NCBI GenBank assembly: GCA_937928735.1
Contig: CALFVF010000014.1
Coordinates: 33,020 to 97,019 of the forward strand
Source of the DNA: an uncultured Verrucomicrobiales bacterium
GTDB lineage: Bacteria > Verrucomicrobiota > Verrucomicrobiia > Verrucomicrobiales > Akkermansiaceae
Length of the DNA: 64,000 bases
Direction: 5' to 3'
Below the pieces are notes generated by a model. That model worked only from the letters and a program-made list of their open reading frames with translations, ran no database searches and was not told the origin of the DNA. The translations under genes and the position numbers were made by a program. Shown one piece after another: positions 17,202-25,792 of the stretch (its first letter is position 1; each line of letters starts with the position of its first letter).

Positions 17202-18236
17202 CTAAAAATGCCCTGTGAGTAGCTCAATAAAGCGCTTGCCGCGCGTTGTTAGGCTGGCGCGGGTGCCAGAGCCTGTGAGGATGCCCTTGGTGTGGTAGGA
17301 GTGATTGGATTGAGTGGCTTTGATGGCCGTGACTGTCGCTTTACTGACAGATCGCTGACTAGGGATCACAGCAAGTGGGAAGCCTGAGCTCGCAAAGCTG
17401 ATTTCCCAAGACTGAGGGGCTGTCTTTGGAGTGTGCTTGAGCAGCCACGGGTATCTCTTTGTGATGTCTAACTGACCTTTCGAGGGGACTGTAATTTTAT
17501 AGTGAACAGGGACATTTTGGAGGAAATCTGTGAGTTCGATACGAGGGTTCTTGTTATGCCTCAGATAGAGTTCTGCGATATTGAGTCCTGCGAGGTTAAT
17601 GCCATTGTTCGTGCCATGGTAATTCGCACTACCAAAGTGCTTATCATGCCAGGCCCCGTAGCGCTCAGAGAGTTTGATATTGAGCTCTAAGTGGAGGTGG
17701 GCACGTGTGCGATCAAGCCCCACTCCTGTGTAGCCGAGTTTACCAATCGGGGTGCCAGGTTTGACAGAAGCACCGACCTTTATACTCACATCACTGAGGT
17801 GGGCGTAGAGACTGTAGAACGCGCCTGCATCCCAGTTATGCTCGATCACCACGTATTTGCCGTAGTTACTGTGGCCAGAAGTCGTGTTACAGTGGACGAC
17901 TTTCCCGTGTGAGATGGCGTGCACGATGTCGAGCGGGCGCCCTGCTTTGTCACGTTTGACTGGAGCGATATCGATGCCTTCGTGGAATTTTGTGGCGATG
18001 ACACCATCTTGGGTGCGGCGCAGAGTGCGGACAAATCCATATTGACCAGCCGTCCATGGTTTTGAGGTCTTACCCTCAAAGGTGCGATGGCAGTACATGT
18101 AGAACTTTTCAGGATTCTTGCTAAAAATAGCATCATTGACAGTGGGGAGCTGGAGGGCAATGGGCGCTGCATGGTTGATACTCGAGGTGAATATGAAGGC
18201 AGTAGAGTAGGCAAATAAAAGGCGAAGATATTTCAC
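17202..18236 (-). CDS. Secreted M23-family (LytM) metallopeptidase
   Basis: 344 residues with an N-terminal signal peptide (LRLLFAYSTAFIFTSSINHA). The LytM core lies at about 95-215: FHEGIDIAP supplies the HxxxD zinc ligands, YVVIEHNWDAGAFYSLYAHL is the typical central strand pair, GKLGYTGVGLDRTRAHLHLE gives the HxH motif. Members cut peptidoglycan cross-bridges or act as amidase activators. With all zinc ligands present an active enzyme is expected. The C-terminal 130 residues have no recognised domain. It lies between a SecD-P1-like exported protein and the RibD-C reductase; neither suggests a shared pathway. Confidence 0.88.
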   Translation of the reverse strand: MKYLRLLFAYSTAFIFTSSINHAAPIALQLPTVNDAIFSKNPEKFYMYCHRTFEGKTSKPWTAGQYGFVRTLRRTQDGVIATKFHEGIDIAPVKRDKAGRPLDIVHAISHGKVVHCNTTSGHSNYGKYVVIEHNWDAGAFYSLYAHLSDVSIKVGASVKPGTPIGKLGYTGVGLDRTRAHLHLELNIKLSERYGAWHDKHFGSANYHGTNNGINLAGLNIAELYLRHNKNPRIELTDFLQNVPVHYKITVPSKGQLDITKRYPWLLKHTPKTAPQSWEISFASSGFPLAVIPSQRSVSKATVTAIKATQSNHSYHTKGILTGSGTRASLTTRGKRFIELLTGHF

Positions 18237-18314
18237 GGCGAGAGATGGTGAGAGCTCTAAGAAAAGGCGTGTTAAGAAAAGAGATATGCAGATAAGGGAA
18301 AAGGAGAATGGCGC

Positions 18315-18836
18315 TTAGTTCCTCTTCGCCGCTTTTTTTTCTGCTTTGATTCGCTTTTTCCAATCCTTACTACTTTCCCCGATTTTGGGGATTGTTTGGT
18401 TAAGCGTCTGCACTTCCTGAAGTGTTACATCTCTCCAGATGCAGATCTTATCATCGGGGTTTGTGCGGTCGATACGAATCATATCCACGATGCGGCCATT
18501 GACGAGAGCGAGAAGGTATTTCTCACGGTTGAGATTCGTCAGGTTTTTAAAACGGTTTGCGACCACTGGCTTTAGTTGTAAGAGTACGCCATAGCTACCA
18601 GGATCATCGGGTGATGCGAAGGCATTGGCATTGCTAAAATCCTTTGTATGCAGGATAGGGGATTTTTCAAAGACCTTGGGCCCGAGAGAGGTTTCTTGGC
18701 GAAATGTGAGTTCTTTTGAGGAGAGCCCCGTCGTCTCTACGTGGAAAGAAACGGACAATGGGGGTGTTTTTTTCCCGTTCGCCAAAAGCGTGGAGCAAAA
18801 GGTGCTTAAAAGTATGAATAGGAACGTAAATCTCAT
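18315..18836 (-). CDS. Exported protein resembling an isolated SecD P1-head domain
   Basis: I chose the ATG at 18836 (173 residues) because it gives a compact signal peptide, MRFTFLFILLSTFCSTLLAN; an ATG at 18866 would add ten residues. The mature part reads like the periplasmic P1 head of SecD: a conserved-looking opening (VSFHVETTG), PILHTKDFSNANAFASPDD, GVLLQLKPVVANRFKNLTNL, LLALVNGRIVDMIRI and IWRDVTLQEVQTLNQTIP. The C-terminus is a lysine-rich tail. No membrane segments of SecD are attached. Role unknown; the resemblance is by eye and needs a profile search. Confidence 0.6.
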   Translation of the reverse strand: MRFTFLFILLSTFCSTLLANGKKTPPLSVSFHVETTGLSSKELTFRQETSLGPKVFEKSPILHTKDFSNANAFASPDDPGSYGVLLQLKPVVANRFKNLTNLNREKYLLALVNGRIVDMIRIDRTNPDDKICIWRDVTLQEVQTLNQTIPKIGESSKDWKKRIKAEKKAAKRN

Positions 18837-18871
18837 GCCAAAAGCATGACATATCCGTAGAGACAAGGAAG

Positions 18872-18904
18872 AAAAAAGGCTCTGATCTCAGTGAATCAAA
18901 GCCT
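18872..18904 (-). terminator. Rho-independent terminator of the sugar-use module
   Basis: On the minus strand the 10-nt arms AGGCTTTGAT and ATCAGAGCCT pair with one G-U, loop of 8 nt, followed by six T residues (18872-18877 as A on the plus strand). It lies 30 nt after the oxidoreductase stop. Confidence 0.85.
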
Positions 18905-18933
18905 TTGAGAAAAAGAGAAGTGGAGTGCTCTCC

Positions 18934-20091
18934 CTAGGACTCTAGGCTAGTCCACGCCGCATTGTTTTTTGAAGAGGCGACTACTGCCTCAATAAAGGCC
19001 ATGCCGCGCACCCCATCATCAATTGTTGGGTAATCGAGAATGATTTCACAAGGTTCACTACCATCTAGCTGGCAGCGAATGTGGTTTGTGAAATTCCGGT
19101 AAACATTCGCGAATGCCTCAAGATAGCCCTCTGGGTGACCAGCGGGTGTGCGTGTATTGGCAGTGGCGATTTCACTGAGGTAGCCACTTCCCGTACGAAT
19201 GATTTCTATGGGTTTATCAAGCCATTTGGCAAGGAGAGTGTTTGGCTCTGTCTGGTGCCACTCAAGGCCACCTTTTTCACCATACACGCGGATATTGAGA
19301 TTGTTTTCTTCTCCCACAGAAATCTGGGAAGCATGCAGAATGCCCTTAGCTCCACCCTCAAAGCGGAGAAGAACATTACCATCATCATCCAGCAAGCGGC
19401 CGTCTACAAAGGCTGTGAGATCAGCGGCAAGCTCCTTAATCTCGAGGCCCGTCACGTATTCGGCAAGGTTCTCAGCATGTGTGCCGATATCACCGATACA
19501 GCCAGCGGCACCAGACTTCGTGGGATCTGTGCGCCAAGCAGCCTGCTTCTGATCATCACCCTCTAACTTAGTGGCGAGCCAGCCCTGCGGATACTCGACG
19601 ACAACTTTACGAACTTGGCCAATTTTTCCAGCACGAATCATCTCACGAGCTTCCTTGATCATCGGGTAGCCAGGATAATTGTGAGTGAGGCCATAGAGAC
19701 GGCCAGATTTCTCAACGATTTCTTTAAGTTCTTTGGCCTCTGCAAGGTCAAAGGTTGCCGGCTTATCAGAGAGAACGTGGAAGCCTGCCTCAAGAGCTGC
19801 TTTGGCAGCTGGGAAGTGAACATGATTCGGGGTGACGATTGCCACGAAGTCCATGCGCTCACCTTCTGGGAGGGCCGCTTCCTTCTCGACCATCTCAGCA
19901 TACGTGCCATAGCAGCGCTCTGCTGGTAGGAAGAAATCTGCCCCTGAGTCCTTGGAGCGCTGTGGGTCTGAGGAGAATGCCCCACAGACGAGTTCGATCT
20001 GCTGGTCGATAGCCGCCGCCATACGGTGAACTGCCCCAATGAAGGCACCACGGCCTCCGCCGATCATGCCCATGCGAATTTTTCTGCTCAT
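18934..20091 (-). CDS. Gfo/Idh/MocA-family NAD(P)-dependent oxidoreductase
   Basis: 385 residues. The N-terminal Rossmann fold opens with MGMIGGGRGAFIGAVHRMA; VAIVTPNHVHFPAAKAALEA and the following HVLSDKPATFDLAEAKEL contain the usual (E/D)KP catalytic lysine motif. In the substrate domain, GCIGDIGTHAENLAEYVTG supplies the Asp and His expected at the active site. Family members oxidise sugars, polyols such as inositol, or sugar acids. Context with a transporter, FGGY kinase and TIM-barrel isomerase on the same strand indicates use of a specific sugar or polyol, but the substrate cannot be read from the sequence. It is the last gene before a strong terminator. Confidence 0.92.
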   Translation of the reverse strand: MSRKIRMGMIGGGRGAFIGAVHRMAAAIDQQIELVCGAFSSDPQRSKDSGADFFLPAERCYGTYAEMVEKEAALPEGERMDFVAIVTPNHVHFPAAKAALEAGFHVLSDKPATFDLAEAKELKEIVEKSGRLYGLTHNYPGYPMIKEAREMIRAGKIGQVRKVVVEYPQGWLATKLEGDDQKQAAWRTDPTKSGAAGCIGDIGTHAENLAEYVTGLEIKELAADLTAFVDGRLLDDDGNVLLRFEGGAKGILHASQISVGEENNLNIRVYGEKGGLEWHQTEPNTLLAKWLDKPIEIIRTGSGYLSEIATANTRTPAGHPEGYLEAFANVYRNFTNHIRCQLDGSEPCEIILDYPTIDDGVRGMAFIEAVVASSKNNAAWTSLES

Positions 20092-20139
20092 AATGATATA
20101 TGTTAGAATAGTTAAAACTGTAAAAGAAACGGGGCGTGA

Positions 20140-21177
20140 TTACTGATTCTCTGTGTCAAAGGCGGAGTCAAAGAGACCGTCAGAGTTACGAGGGAAATCG
20201 TATTTACGGACATTGGCACAAGACTCTGCCGCACCGTGGAAGCGGTTCATGCGGGCATCTTCCCATTCGACAGAGAGTGGGCCTTCGTAGCCACCGTCAT
20301 TGAGAGCTACAATGATTTCCTCAAAGTTAATGTCACCACGTCCCACAGAGCGGAAGTCCCAGTTGCGGCGTGGATCAGCAAACTCCGTGTGACCACCAAA
20401 GACGCCGACACTGCCATCACCGTGCCCCCACCAGACATCCTTCATGTGTACGTGGAAGATTCGATCCACAAAGCGCTTAATAAAGAGAACGTAGTCCACA
20501 CTCTGATAACCAAGGTGTGAAGGGTCGTAGTTAAAGCCGAAGCGCTTATGATGACCGATAGCCTCAAGTGCGCGCTCGGTAGAGGCGATATCAAAAGCGA
20601 TTTCAGTCGGATGCACCTCAAGGGCGAAGTTCACATTCTCTTCTTCAAAGACATTAAGAATCGGTGCGAAGCGTTTCGCGAAATCATCAAAACCAGCCTG
20701 GAGGTATTCTTGAGAAGTCGGTGGGAAAGAATAAAGAGCATGCCAGATAGAGGAACCCGTAAAGCCATTCACGACAGCTGGGAATGCGTGCTGACCACCG
20801 GGGCGAGCATTCATGAACTTACGGCAGGCGCGAGCTGCATTCGCCATGTGCGTGGCAGCGCGCTCACTGACACCCTCAGGCTCACCATCGCCCCAGACAC
20901 TGGATGGGAGAATCGCCTTGTGGCGGTCGTCCACATTATCGCAGATCGCTTGGCCCACGAGGTGGTTAGAAATGGCGTAGCAGTCGAGGCCGTGTGCTGT
21001 GATTTGCGCCCATTTGTTTGTGACATAGTTATCGTCATTGAGTGCCGCATCGACATCGAAGTGATCTCCCCAGCAGGCGAGTTCGACTCCATCATAGCCC
21101 ATTTCTTTGACTTTTGGCAGGAGCTCATCGAGGGACAGGTCAGCCCATTGTCCCGTGAATAGTGTAACAGGTCTCAT
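20140..21177 (-). CDS. Sugar phosphate isomerase/epimerase (xylose-isomerase-like TIM barrel)
   Basis: 345 residues. Metal-binding acids and histidines of the AP-endonuclease-2/xylose-isomerase-like barrel are visible in order: [46 protein letters not shown] and [11 protein letters not shown]. An insertion containing [18 protein letters not shown] lies before the last metal ligand. There is no signal peptide, so it is cytoplasmic. Genes of this type beside Gfo/Idh/MocA dehydrogenases often interconvert keto-sugars or keto-inositols. Transcribed with the dehydrogenase 48 nt downstream and the kinase 23 nt upstream. Confidence 0.88.
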   Translation of the reverse strand: MRPVTLFTGQWADLSLDELLPKVKEMGYDGVELACWGDHFDVDAALNDDNYVTNKWAQITAHGLDCYAISNHLVGQAICDNVDDRHKAILPSSVWGDGEPEGVSERAATHMANAARACRKFMNARPGGQHAFPAVVNGFTGSSIWHALYSFPPTSQEYLQAGFDDFAKRFAPILNVFEEENVNFALEVHPTEIAFDIASTERALEAIGHHKRFGFNYDPSHLGYQSVDYVLFIKRFVDRIFHVHMKDVWWGHGDGSVGVFGGHTEFADPRRNWDFRSVGRGDINFEEIIVALNDGGYEGPLSVEWEDARMNRFHGAAESCANVRKYDFPRNSDGLFDSAFDTENQ

Positions 21178-21200
21178 AGTGTATGTGTTCTATCGTTTAG

Positions 21201-22706
21201 TTATTGAAAATGAAGTTTTGTCGTAAGTTTATGAGCGAGAGCATTGTATGTGATGACAGTTTCCTGCTGGGGGAGGACAGCCTCGCCTTGTGGTTGGCAA
21301 AATAGTTCAAAAAGCTCCGTAAAGCCACAACCTTGTGCGTGAGCCGCGCGAATAGCTGCTCCCAGAGCCGCAGAATTCGAGGTGCCTATGCGCGCCACCT
21401 TAGCCTGAAAGACATTGGCAATAGTCTGGCAGACACCAGCACTGACAGAGAGCCCCCCTGTCACGAGTATTGTATCAGGGATCTCACCATGCCAATGAGT
21501 GAGCTCTCGCATGTTTAGAAACTGCCCATCGAGTAGGCCGCGCACAGTTGTTTGGCTTTGATCAAGAGCCGGTGACTGAGGCGTGATCTCAGTCTCAAAG
21601 AAAGGTAGATCTGGGGTGTCCTCGGGTGTGGGGATCTCAAGGGCGCGGCGGTCAAATTCTTGCCAAGAAATACCTAATTGCTGCTTCAGCGCCTCACAGG
21701 CTAAAGCGCCGTTTTTAAAGCAAGTTAGGCTCATGTAGCCGCCAGCTGGATTCCCAAAGAGATGACCATAGCCCAGTGGGTCAGTGATACGGTCACGCTG
21801 TGCGGCAAATAAGGTGTAGCTGGTGCCTAGGCTAATCACCCATTTGCTCGGGCGCGCCGCCCCCATGCCGACAAGACTGCAGCAATTATCACCCGACCAG
21901 ATGACACTCTGAGTGTCAGGGGCAAAGCCATATTTCTCAACGAAGTATGGAGAAATCTGGCCTGAAATCTGGTTACTCGGGGCGAGAGGAGGGAGTTTCC
22001 CAAGAAGACCCCAAGTCGTGGCCTCAGCCATGTAGGGATCCCACCTGAGAGTGACTAGATTCATCAAGTTCATACCAGCACCATCACCATAATCAATGGC
22101 AGAAGAGCGACCAGAGATCACAGAGGCCATAAATGAGCTCACCAGATGCACCACAGAAGTGGCTTTCCAGTTCGCTGGGAATTGCTTAGCGTGCTTGCGA
22201 ATCTGGGCAGCAGAAAATCTCGGTGTAATCACAGAGCCTGTGCGCGCGTCCACAGCATTATCACCACCAGCCGCTTGGGCGATCTCTGAGCATTCTACTA
22301 GCGTAGAAGCATCTAGCCAAATGGGGGATACTGGGCGTGAGAGAGAGCTCGCAAGCTGTTCTTTGAGAGAGTACTCAGGATTTAAGTGAGAGAGTTTAGA
22401 ATGAAAAGACTCATTGAGGTACACTGTCGCATGCTGCTGACCAGAGCCCGATATAGCGCGAATCTTATGCAGTGGGACACCCGCTTCCTTCATTCGGGCG
22501 AACAGCAGATCAAGAGCCTCCAGCCACATGAGTGGGTCAGAGAAGAACTCATCAGGCTCAGTGCCTCGGACAAAGCCGTGATCTGTCTGGTAGTGGGGGA
22601 GATCGTCAGCAAAACGAACTCGAGACTCATGCACGATCTCACCTGAATCAGTATGAATGATCAGAGCAGAGAGGCTCTGGGTCGAACAATCGAGACCGAG
22701 GTACAT
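21201..22706 (-). CDS. FGGY-family carbohydrate kinase, xylulokinase-like
   Basis: 501 residues from the ATG at 22706. The frame extends to a TTG at 22727, but that position lies inside the T tract of the upstream terminator, so the later ATG, which starts MYLGLDCSTQSLSALIIHTD, is preferred. Motifs: AISGSGQQHATVYLN (substrate site), WSGDNCCSLVGMGAA, WVISLGTSYTLFA (phosphate 2), and LVTGGLSVSAGVCQTIANVF with GTSNSAALGAAIRAA (adenosine site). It phosphorylates a sugar or polyol; D-xylulose is the best guess from overall similarity but is not certain. There is no obvious Shine-Dalgarno sequence. Confidence 0.88.
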   Translation of the reverse strand: MYLGLDCSTQSLSALIIHTDSGEIVHESRVRFADDLPHYQTDHGFVRGTEPDEFFSDPLMWLEALDLLFARMKEAGVPLHKIRAISGSGQQHATVYLNESFHSKLSHLNPEYSLKEQLASSLSRPVSPIWLDASTLVECSEIAQAAGGDNAVDARTGSVITPRFSAAQIRKHAKQFPANWKATSVVHLVSSFMASVISGRSSAIDYGDGAGMNLMNLVTLRWDPYMAEATTWGLLGKLPPLAPSNQISGQISPYFVEKYGFAPDTQSVIWSGDNCCSLVGMGAARPSKWVISLGTSYTLFAAQRDRITDPLGYGHLFGNPAGGYMSLTCFKNGALACEALKQQLGISWQEFDRRALEIPTPEDTPDLPFFETEITPQSPALDQSQTTVRGLLDGQFLNMRELTHWHGEIPDTILVTGGLSVSAGVCQTIANVFQAKVARIGTSNSAALGAAIRAAHAQGCGFTELFELFCQPQGEAVLPQQETVITYNALAHKLTTKLHFQ

Positions 22707-22718
22707 GCGAGTAGAGTC

Positions 22719-22757
22719 AAAAAGCAAAGAGCCTGCTAGCGGACTAGCAGGCTCTTT
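22719..22757 (-). terminator. Strong intrinsic terminator between transporter and kinase genes
   Basis: Perfect 14-bp stem: arms at 22726-22739 and 22744-22757 (AAAGAGCCTGCTAG and its complement), loop of 4 nt, followed on the minus strand by GC and a T5 run (22719-22723). It lies 13 nt after the MFS stop and only about 12 nt before the kinase ATG. Confidence 0.92.
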
Positions 22758-22770
22758 GATCCATCAGAAA

Positions 22771-24480
22771 TTAGTCATCCTGACCAAGAACCACAGGCTT
22801 ATAGCCGCCCTTGGCCTTGAAGTAGAAGATGATCAGCAAGAAGGAGATACCCATCACAGTAGGCAGAAGAGCAGCTACTTTAAGAGTCTTACGACCAGTG
22901 TTTTGAATATTCACTGTTAGGTCGACACCTTCCTTCGTCTTGATCTCATCAAGTTTAGCCTCAGCGAGTGCTTTCTGAGCGGCACCGACTTTTTCGCGGT
23001 CTTCCTTAGTAGGTTCATCTGGAAGGGCTGTTTGTGCCTTCATTTCCTTACCTTTTTCAGTCAGAAGAGAGTCGTCGAGAAGAAGTGCATCAGACTTCAC
23101 AGAGTCATACTTCACACCGAAGAAGCTCTTATTTGGTAGAGCGTAGACGGGAACTTCTTTCTTGGTCTCGCTATCAAGTTCGACTTTCGCGTAGAGAGCA
23201 GGAGCTTCTTCTTTAATGAGGCTGGTGTTGTAGTTATCAGCGACAACTCCGAGGAATGGCACCCCGAAGATACCCACTGTGAGTAGACCCATAGCAGACA
23301 CTGTATTGAGTGTCATAGCACCACCCTTAGGGAATTGCTCAGAAGTGAATCCGAGAACTGTCGGCCAGTAGAATGTCTGACCGATACCGTAGAGCACGAA
23401 GGCTAAGAAGATGAGAATACCAGAGACTTCTGAGAGGAGGAAAAGACCAGCAATCGAGAAGAGGGAACTCACAAGTAGGAGAGTTGGAGGCGACATGAAG
23501 CGAAGTGGAATACCGGCAAAGAAGCGCAGTGACATCATGATGAATGAGGAGAGAACAATCGCCCAACCTGAATTAATACCGTACTCAGCAGTTAATACTG
23601 GCTGCATGAGCTTTTGGATCCAACCATCTGTAGCGATCTCAGCAGTAGCGAGTGGAATCATGATGAGGCAGAGAATAAAGAAGAGAGGCTTTCCTGCGGC
23701 CTTGAGACCAATACCTGCAATAATACCAACCACGGCACCGACACCACCACTAATGAGAAGCTGATTTTTGCCTTCGAATGTCCCGCCTTCTGCGAAGAGG
23801 CCAGTTTGATTACTGAGTTCGTAGAATAGGAAAGTCGTCGCTAAGAAGATACTAAGGCCTCCGAATTCGCGTAGCATTTCGACATAGGAAACATTGTTTT
23901 CTACACGCTCATCCTGTGGGATGTGCTTTGCGATGATGAAGCCAAGGCCAAAGACAGCTGCAGCAATGGCGGTCATAATAAAGGCATCACGATACTCGAT
24001 ACTTTCAAAAGCTAAGCAAATAGAGGCACCAATCACGATACCAGCAGGCCAAGAAGCGTGTAGGATATTGAGCATCTTACTCTTATCCTTTTTGTACATG
24101 GTAGCACAGAGAGGGTTAATGCAGGCCTCAATAATTCCGTGAGCGAAACCAGCCATGAGGAAAGAGTTTATGAGCTCTCCCTGCGATGTAGATACCATCG
24201 TTAGGATCGATCCACCAACGAGTAGTCCGGAAGCGATGAGCATGGAGACCTTGTGTCCTATTTTATCCACAATAAGACTGAAGAGAATCATACCAACTGC
24301 AATTGGCCATAGAGCTGAACCAAAAATCACACCGGCAGCTTCGCCATCGATATTAAATTCTACTGACCAAGTACCAATATTGAGTACGCGGACACCAAAG
24401 CCAATACCACATGCCATGAGTGCAATGAAGCTGGACCAAAAGAGGATGTTTTTCTCTTTGTTTGATATTTGTGTTTCCAT
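22771..24480 (-). CDS. MFS transporter with a large hydrophilic insert before the last helix
   Basis: 569 residues, about 12 predicted membrane helices. The first six are in residues 12-185 (FWSSFIALMACGIGFGVRVL; ASWPAGIVIGASICLAFES). The loop 2-3 signature is degenerate (SLIVDKIGHKVSMLIASGLL). A central loop (IPQDERVENN) is followed by five more helices. Between the penultimate helix (GVPFLGVVADNYN) and the last one (ALLPTVMGISFLLIIFYFKA) is an unusual charged stretch of roughly 110 residues rich in Lys, Glu and Asp. The protein is likely an importer of the sugar or polyol processed by the three downstream genes. It is the first gene of the module; its promoter should lie in the repeat-bearing spacer upstream. 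The terminator behind it suggests separate dosage from the enzymes. Confidence 0.88.
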   Translation of the reverse strand: METQISNKEKNILFWSSFIALMACGIGFGVRVLNIGTWSVEFNIDGEAAGVIFGSALWPIAVGMILFSLIVDKIGHKVSMLIASGLLVGGSILTMVSTSQGELINSFLMAGFAHGIIEACINPLCATMYKKDKSKMLNILHASWPAGIVIGASICLAFESIEYRDAFIMTAIAAAVFGLGFIIAKHIPQDERVENNVSYVEMLREFGGLSIFLATTFLFYELSNQTGLFAEGGTFEGKNQLLISGGVGAVVGIIAGIGLKAAGKPLFFILCLIMIPLATAEIATDGWIQKLMQPVLTAEYGINSGWAIVLSSFIMMSLRFFAGIPLRFMSPPTLLLVSSLFSIAGLFLLSEVSGILIFLAFVLYGIGQTFYWPTVLGFTSEQFPKGGAMTLNTVSAMGLLTVGIFGVPFLGVVADNYNTSLIKEEAPALYAKVELDSETKKEVPVYALPNKSFFGVKYDSVKSDALLLDDSLLTEKGKEMKAQTALPDEPTKEDREKVGAAQKALAEAKLDEIKTKEGVDLTVNIQNTGRKTLKVAALLPTVMGISFLLIIFYFKAKGGYKPVVLGQDD

Positions 24481-24672
24481 GATTCGTTATTATTTAGACT
24501 AGGCTCAAGTACCCACTCTACGAGAGAGTGATAAAAATGAGGCTTGAGGAGGTAAACAGAATCTCTAGGGATCACAACGAAAAAAACATCTGTTCTACTT
24601 GCTGGAAGAATTCACATGCTCCCGCAGAGGGGGGAGGTGTTTTTTCATAAAACTTTTGTTTGTTTTCGGATT

Positions 24673-24838
24673 TAAGGACACCTCCGGTAACCTCATTTCT
24701 AAAAATACCACCGATTTTCTTCATCTCTGTGTAGTCCACAATTTTTATGAATCCATTCAAAAAAGATTGTGTTTGCCTTGATCTGAAAAAAATCTGAAGG
24801 CATTTTTTATCGAAAGCAGGTTACCGGAGGTGCCCTTA
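24673..24838. repeat. 166-bp segment bounded by 20-nt inverted repeats
   Basis: TAAGGACACCTCCGGTAACC (24673-24692) and, inverted, GGTTACCGGAGGTGCCCTTA (24819-24838) match in 19 of 20 positions. A third relative, GGTAGCCGGAGGCGCCCTTA, stands alone at 39485-39504. No transposase and no evident target duplication is seen. It may be a small non-autonomous element or a pair of dispersed palindromic-type repeats in opposite orientation. Confidence 0.7.
24773..24808 (+). terminator. Hairpin plus T run inside the repeat-bounded spacer
   Basis: TGCCTT (24775-24780) pairs with AAGGCA (24797-24802) and is followed by T6 (24803-24808). No protein gene lies upstream on this strand within the spacer, so it would end either a small RNA or antisense transcription; both are speculative. 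Confidence 0.35.
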
Positions 24839-24974
24839 TAGCAGAGATTCTCGTTTTTTAGGCTGTGCTGTTTTCTGATTCATTAGCGTGAGAAGCATTT
24901 CACGAATGTCTTTGTACCTGTTGTATTCTGTGAGTCTGACTTGCTTTCCTAGCGGAAGTCGTCAGTAGTTTCTC

Positions 24975-25772
24975 ATGACTTTGGAGATTCTCTCAGAATG
25001 TGAGGCATTGGTAAAAAAGGTGGGTGCGTTTCAGCTCGAGTATTTTCGACAAATGCCAGAGGGCACTGTGGACTTAAAGGCGGCGCGCGAGACTGTTTCT
25101 TTTGTGGATGTCGAGTCTGAGCAAATCCTTCTCAAGGGCTTGGGGGGCTTAGTCGAGGGAGCTGGTTTCTATGGAGAGGAGAGCGGGAAGCAGGGGTCGC
25201 AAGACCTCGTCTGGATCATTGACCCTCTAGATGGCACGACTAATTTCCTCCGCGGCCTCGACCAGTACTCGATATCACTGGCACTTGTAGAGCATGGGGT
25301 TCCGAAGCTTGGCGTGGTGCTAAAGCCAGCCACTGGGGAAATGTTTTCAGCACTCAAGGGGCATGGTGTGCGGCACAACGGTGAGGTGAAGGCGCTACAG
25401 AACCGAGAGCTGAAGGCCTCTGAGGTGCTTTACGGGACAGGATTCCCGTATCGCTCTGAAGATATTGCCGAGAAATTCTTCCAGACGGCGCCGAAAGTTC
25501 TCGCGCTAGGGCTTGGTATTCGCCGCTTTGGCAGTGCGGCACTGGATGTCAGCTATTTGAGTATGGGCTGGTTTGGTGGGTTTTGGGAAACGGATCTCAA
25601 ACCCTATGATATTGCGGCAGGATTATTATTTTTAGCTGAGAATGAGATACCTGTGACCAATGAAAAGGGTGAGCCCTTTGATATGTTTAGAGACAGGCTC
25701 TTTATTGCGGGACTTCCGAGAGTTCACCCAGAGTTACTCGCTGTCGTTTCTGAGGGATATGGCGTATTATAA
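24975..25772 (+). CDS. Inositol-monophosphatase-family phosphatase
   Basis: 265 residues with the complete lithium-sensitive phosphatase metal site: FYGEESG (first glutamate), IIDPLDGTTNFLRGL (the WxDPxDGT block), and WETDLKPYDIAAGLLFLAE (the third motif, here PYDIAAG for WDxAAG). Substrates in this family include inositol phosphate, 3'-phosphoadenosine phosphate, histidinol phosphate and fructose bisphosphate; the sequence does not decide between them. It is a single gene, convergent with the SulP gene 20 nt downstream. If the nearby divergent module handles inositol-like compounds the two could be linked, but that is a guess. Confidence 0.88.
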   Translation: MTLEILSECEALVKKVGAFQLEYFRQMPEGTVDLKAARETVSFVDVESEQILLKGLGGLVEGAGFYGEESGKQGSQDLVWIIDPLDGTTNFLRGLDQYSISLALVEHGVPKLGVVLKPATGEMFSALKGHGVRHNGEVKALQNRELKASEVLYGTGFPYRSEDIAEKFFQTAPKVLALGLGIRRFGSAALDVSYLSMGWFGGFWETDLKPYDIAAGLLFLAENEIPVTNEKGEPFDMFRDRLFIAGLPRVHPELLAVVSEGYGVL

Positions 25773-25792
25773 AGGGGGAGTTTTCATCTCAC

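Larger units (their letters stand above)
24481..24974. other. 494-bp intergenic spacer with repeats
   Basis: Divergent spacer between the MFS gene (-) and the inositol-phosphatase-like gene (+). It is AT-richer than its surroundings and has no convincing gene; small frames here lack family resemblance. It contains an inverted pair of a 20-nt repeat (24673-24692, 24819-24838), a hairpin followed by a T run (24773-24808), and a TAGCGGAAGTCGTCA motif (24950-24964) just before the + gene. Promoters for both genes should be here but none is clear. Confidence 0.7.

Noticed and set aside
16033..24480. A secondary-metabolite cluster spanning the RibD-C, M23 and sugar-module genes
   Set aside because: There are no core biosynthetic enzymes, and the genes fall into two units separated by a clear terminator at 18872-18904.
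24599..24781. 60-residue open frames on both strands of the repeat-bearing spacer
   Set aside because: They run through the inverted repeats, have unusual residue composition and no similarity to known families.
24673..24838. Calling the repeat-bounded segment an insertion sequence
   Set aside because: It has no transposase and no target-site duplication, and a single unpaired copy at 39485 shows that the 20-mer also occurs alone.
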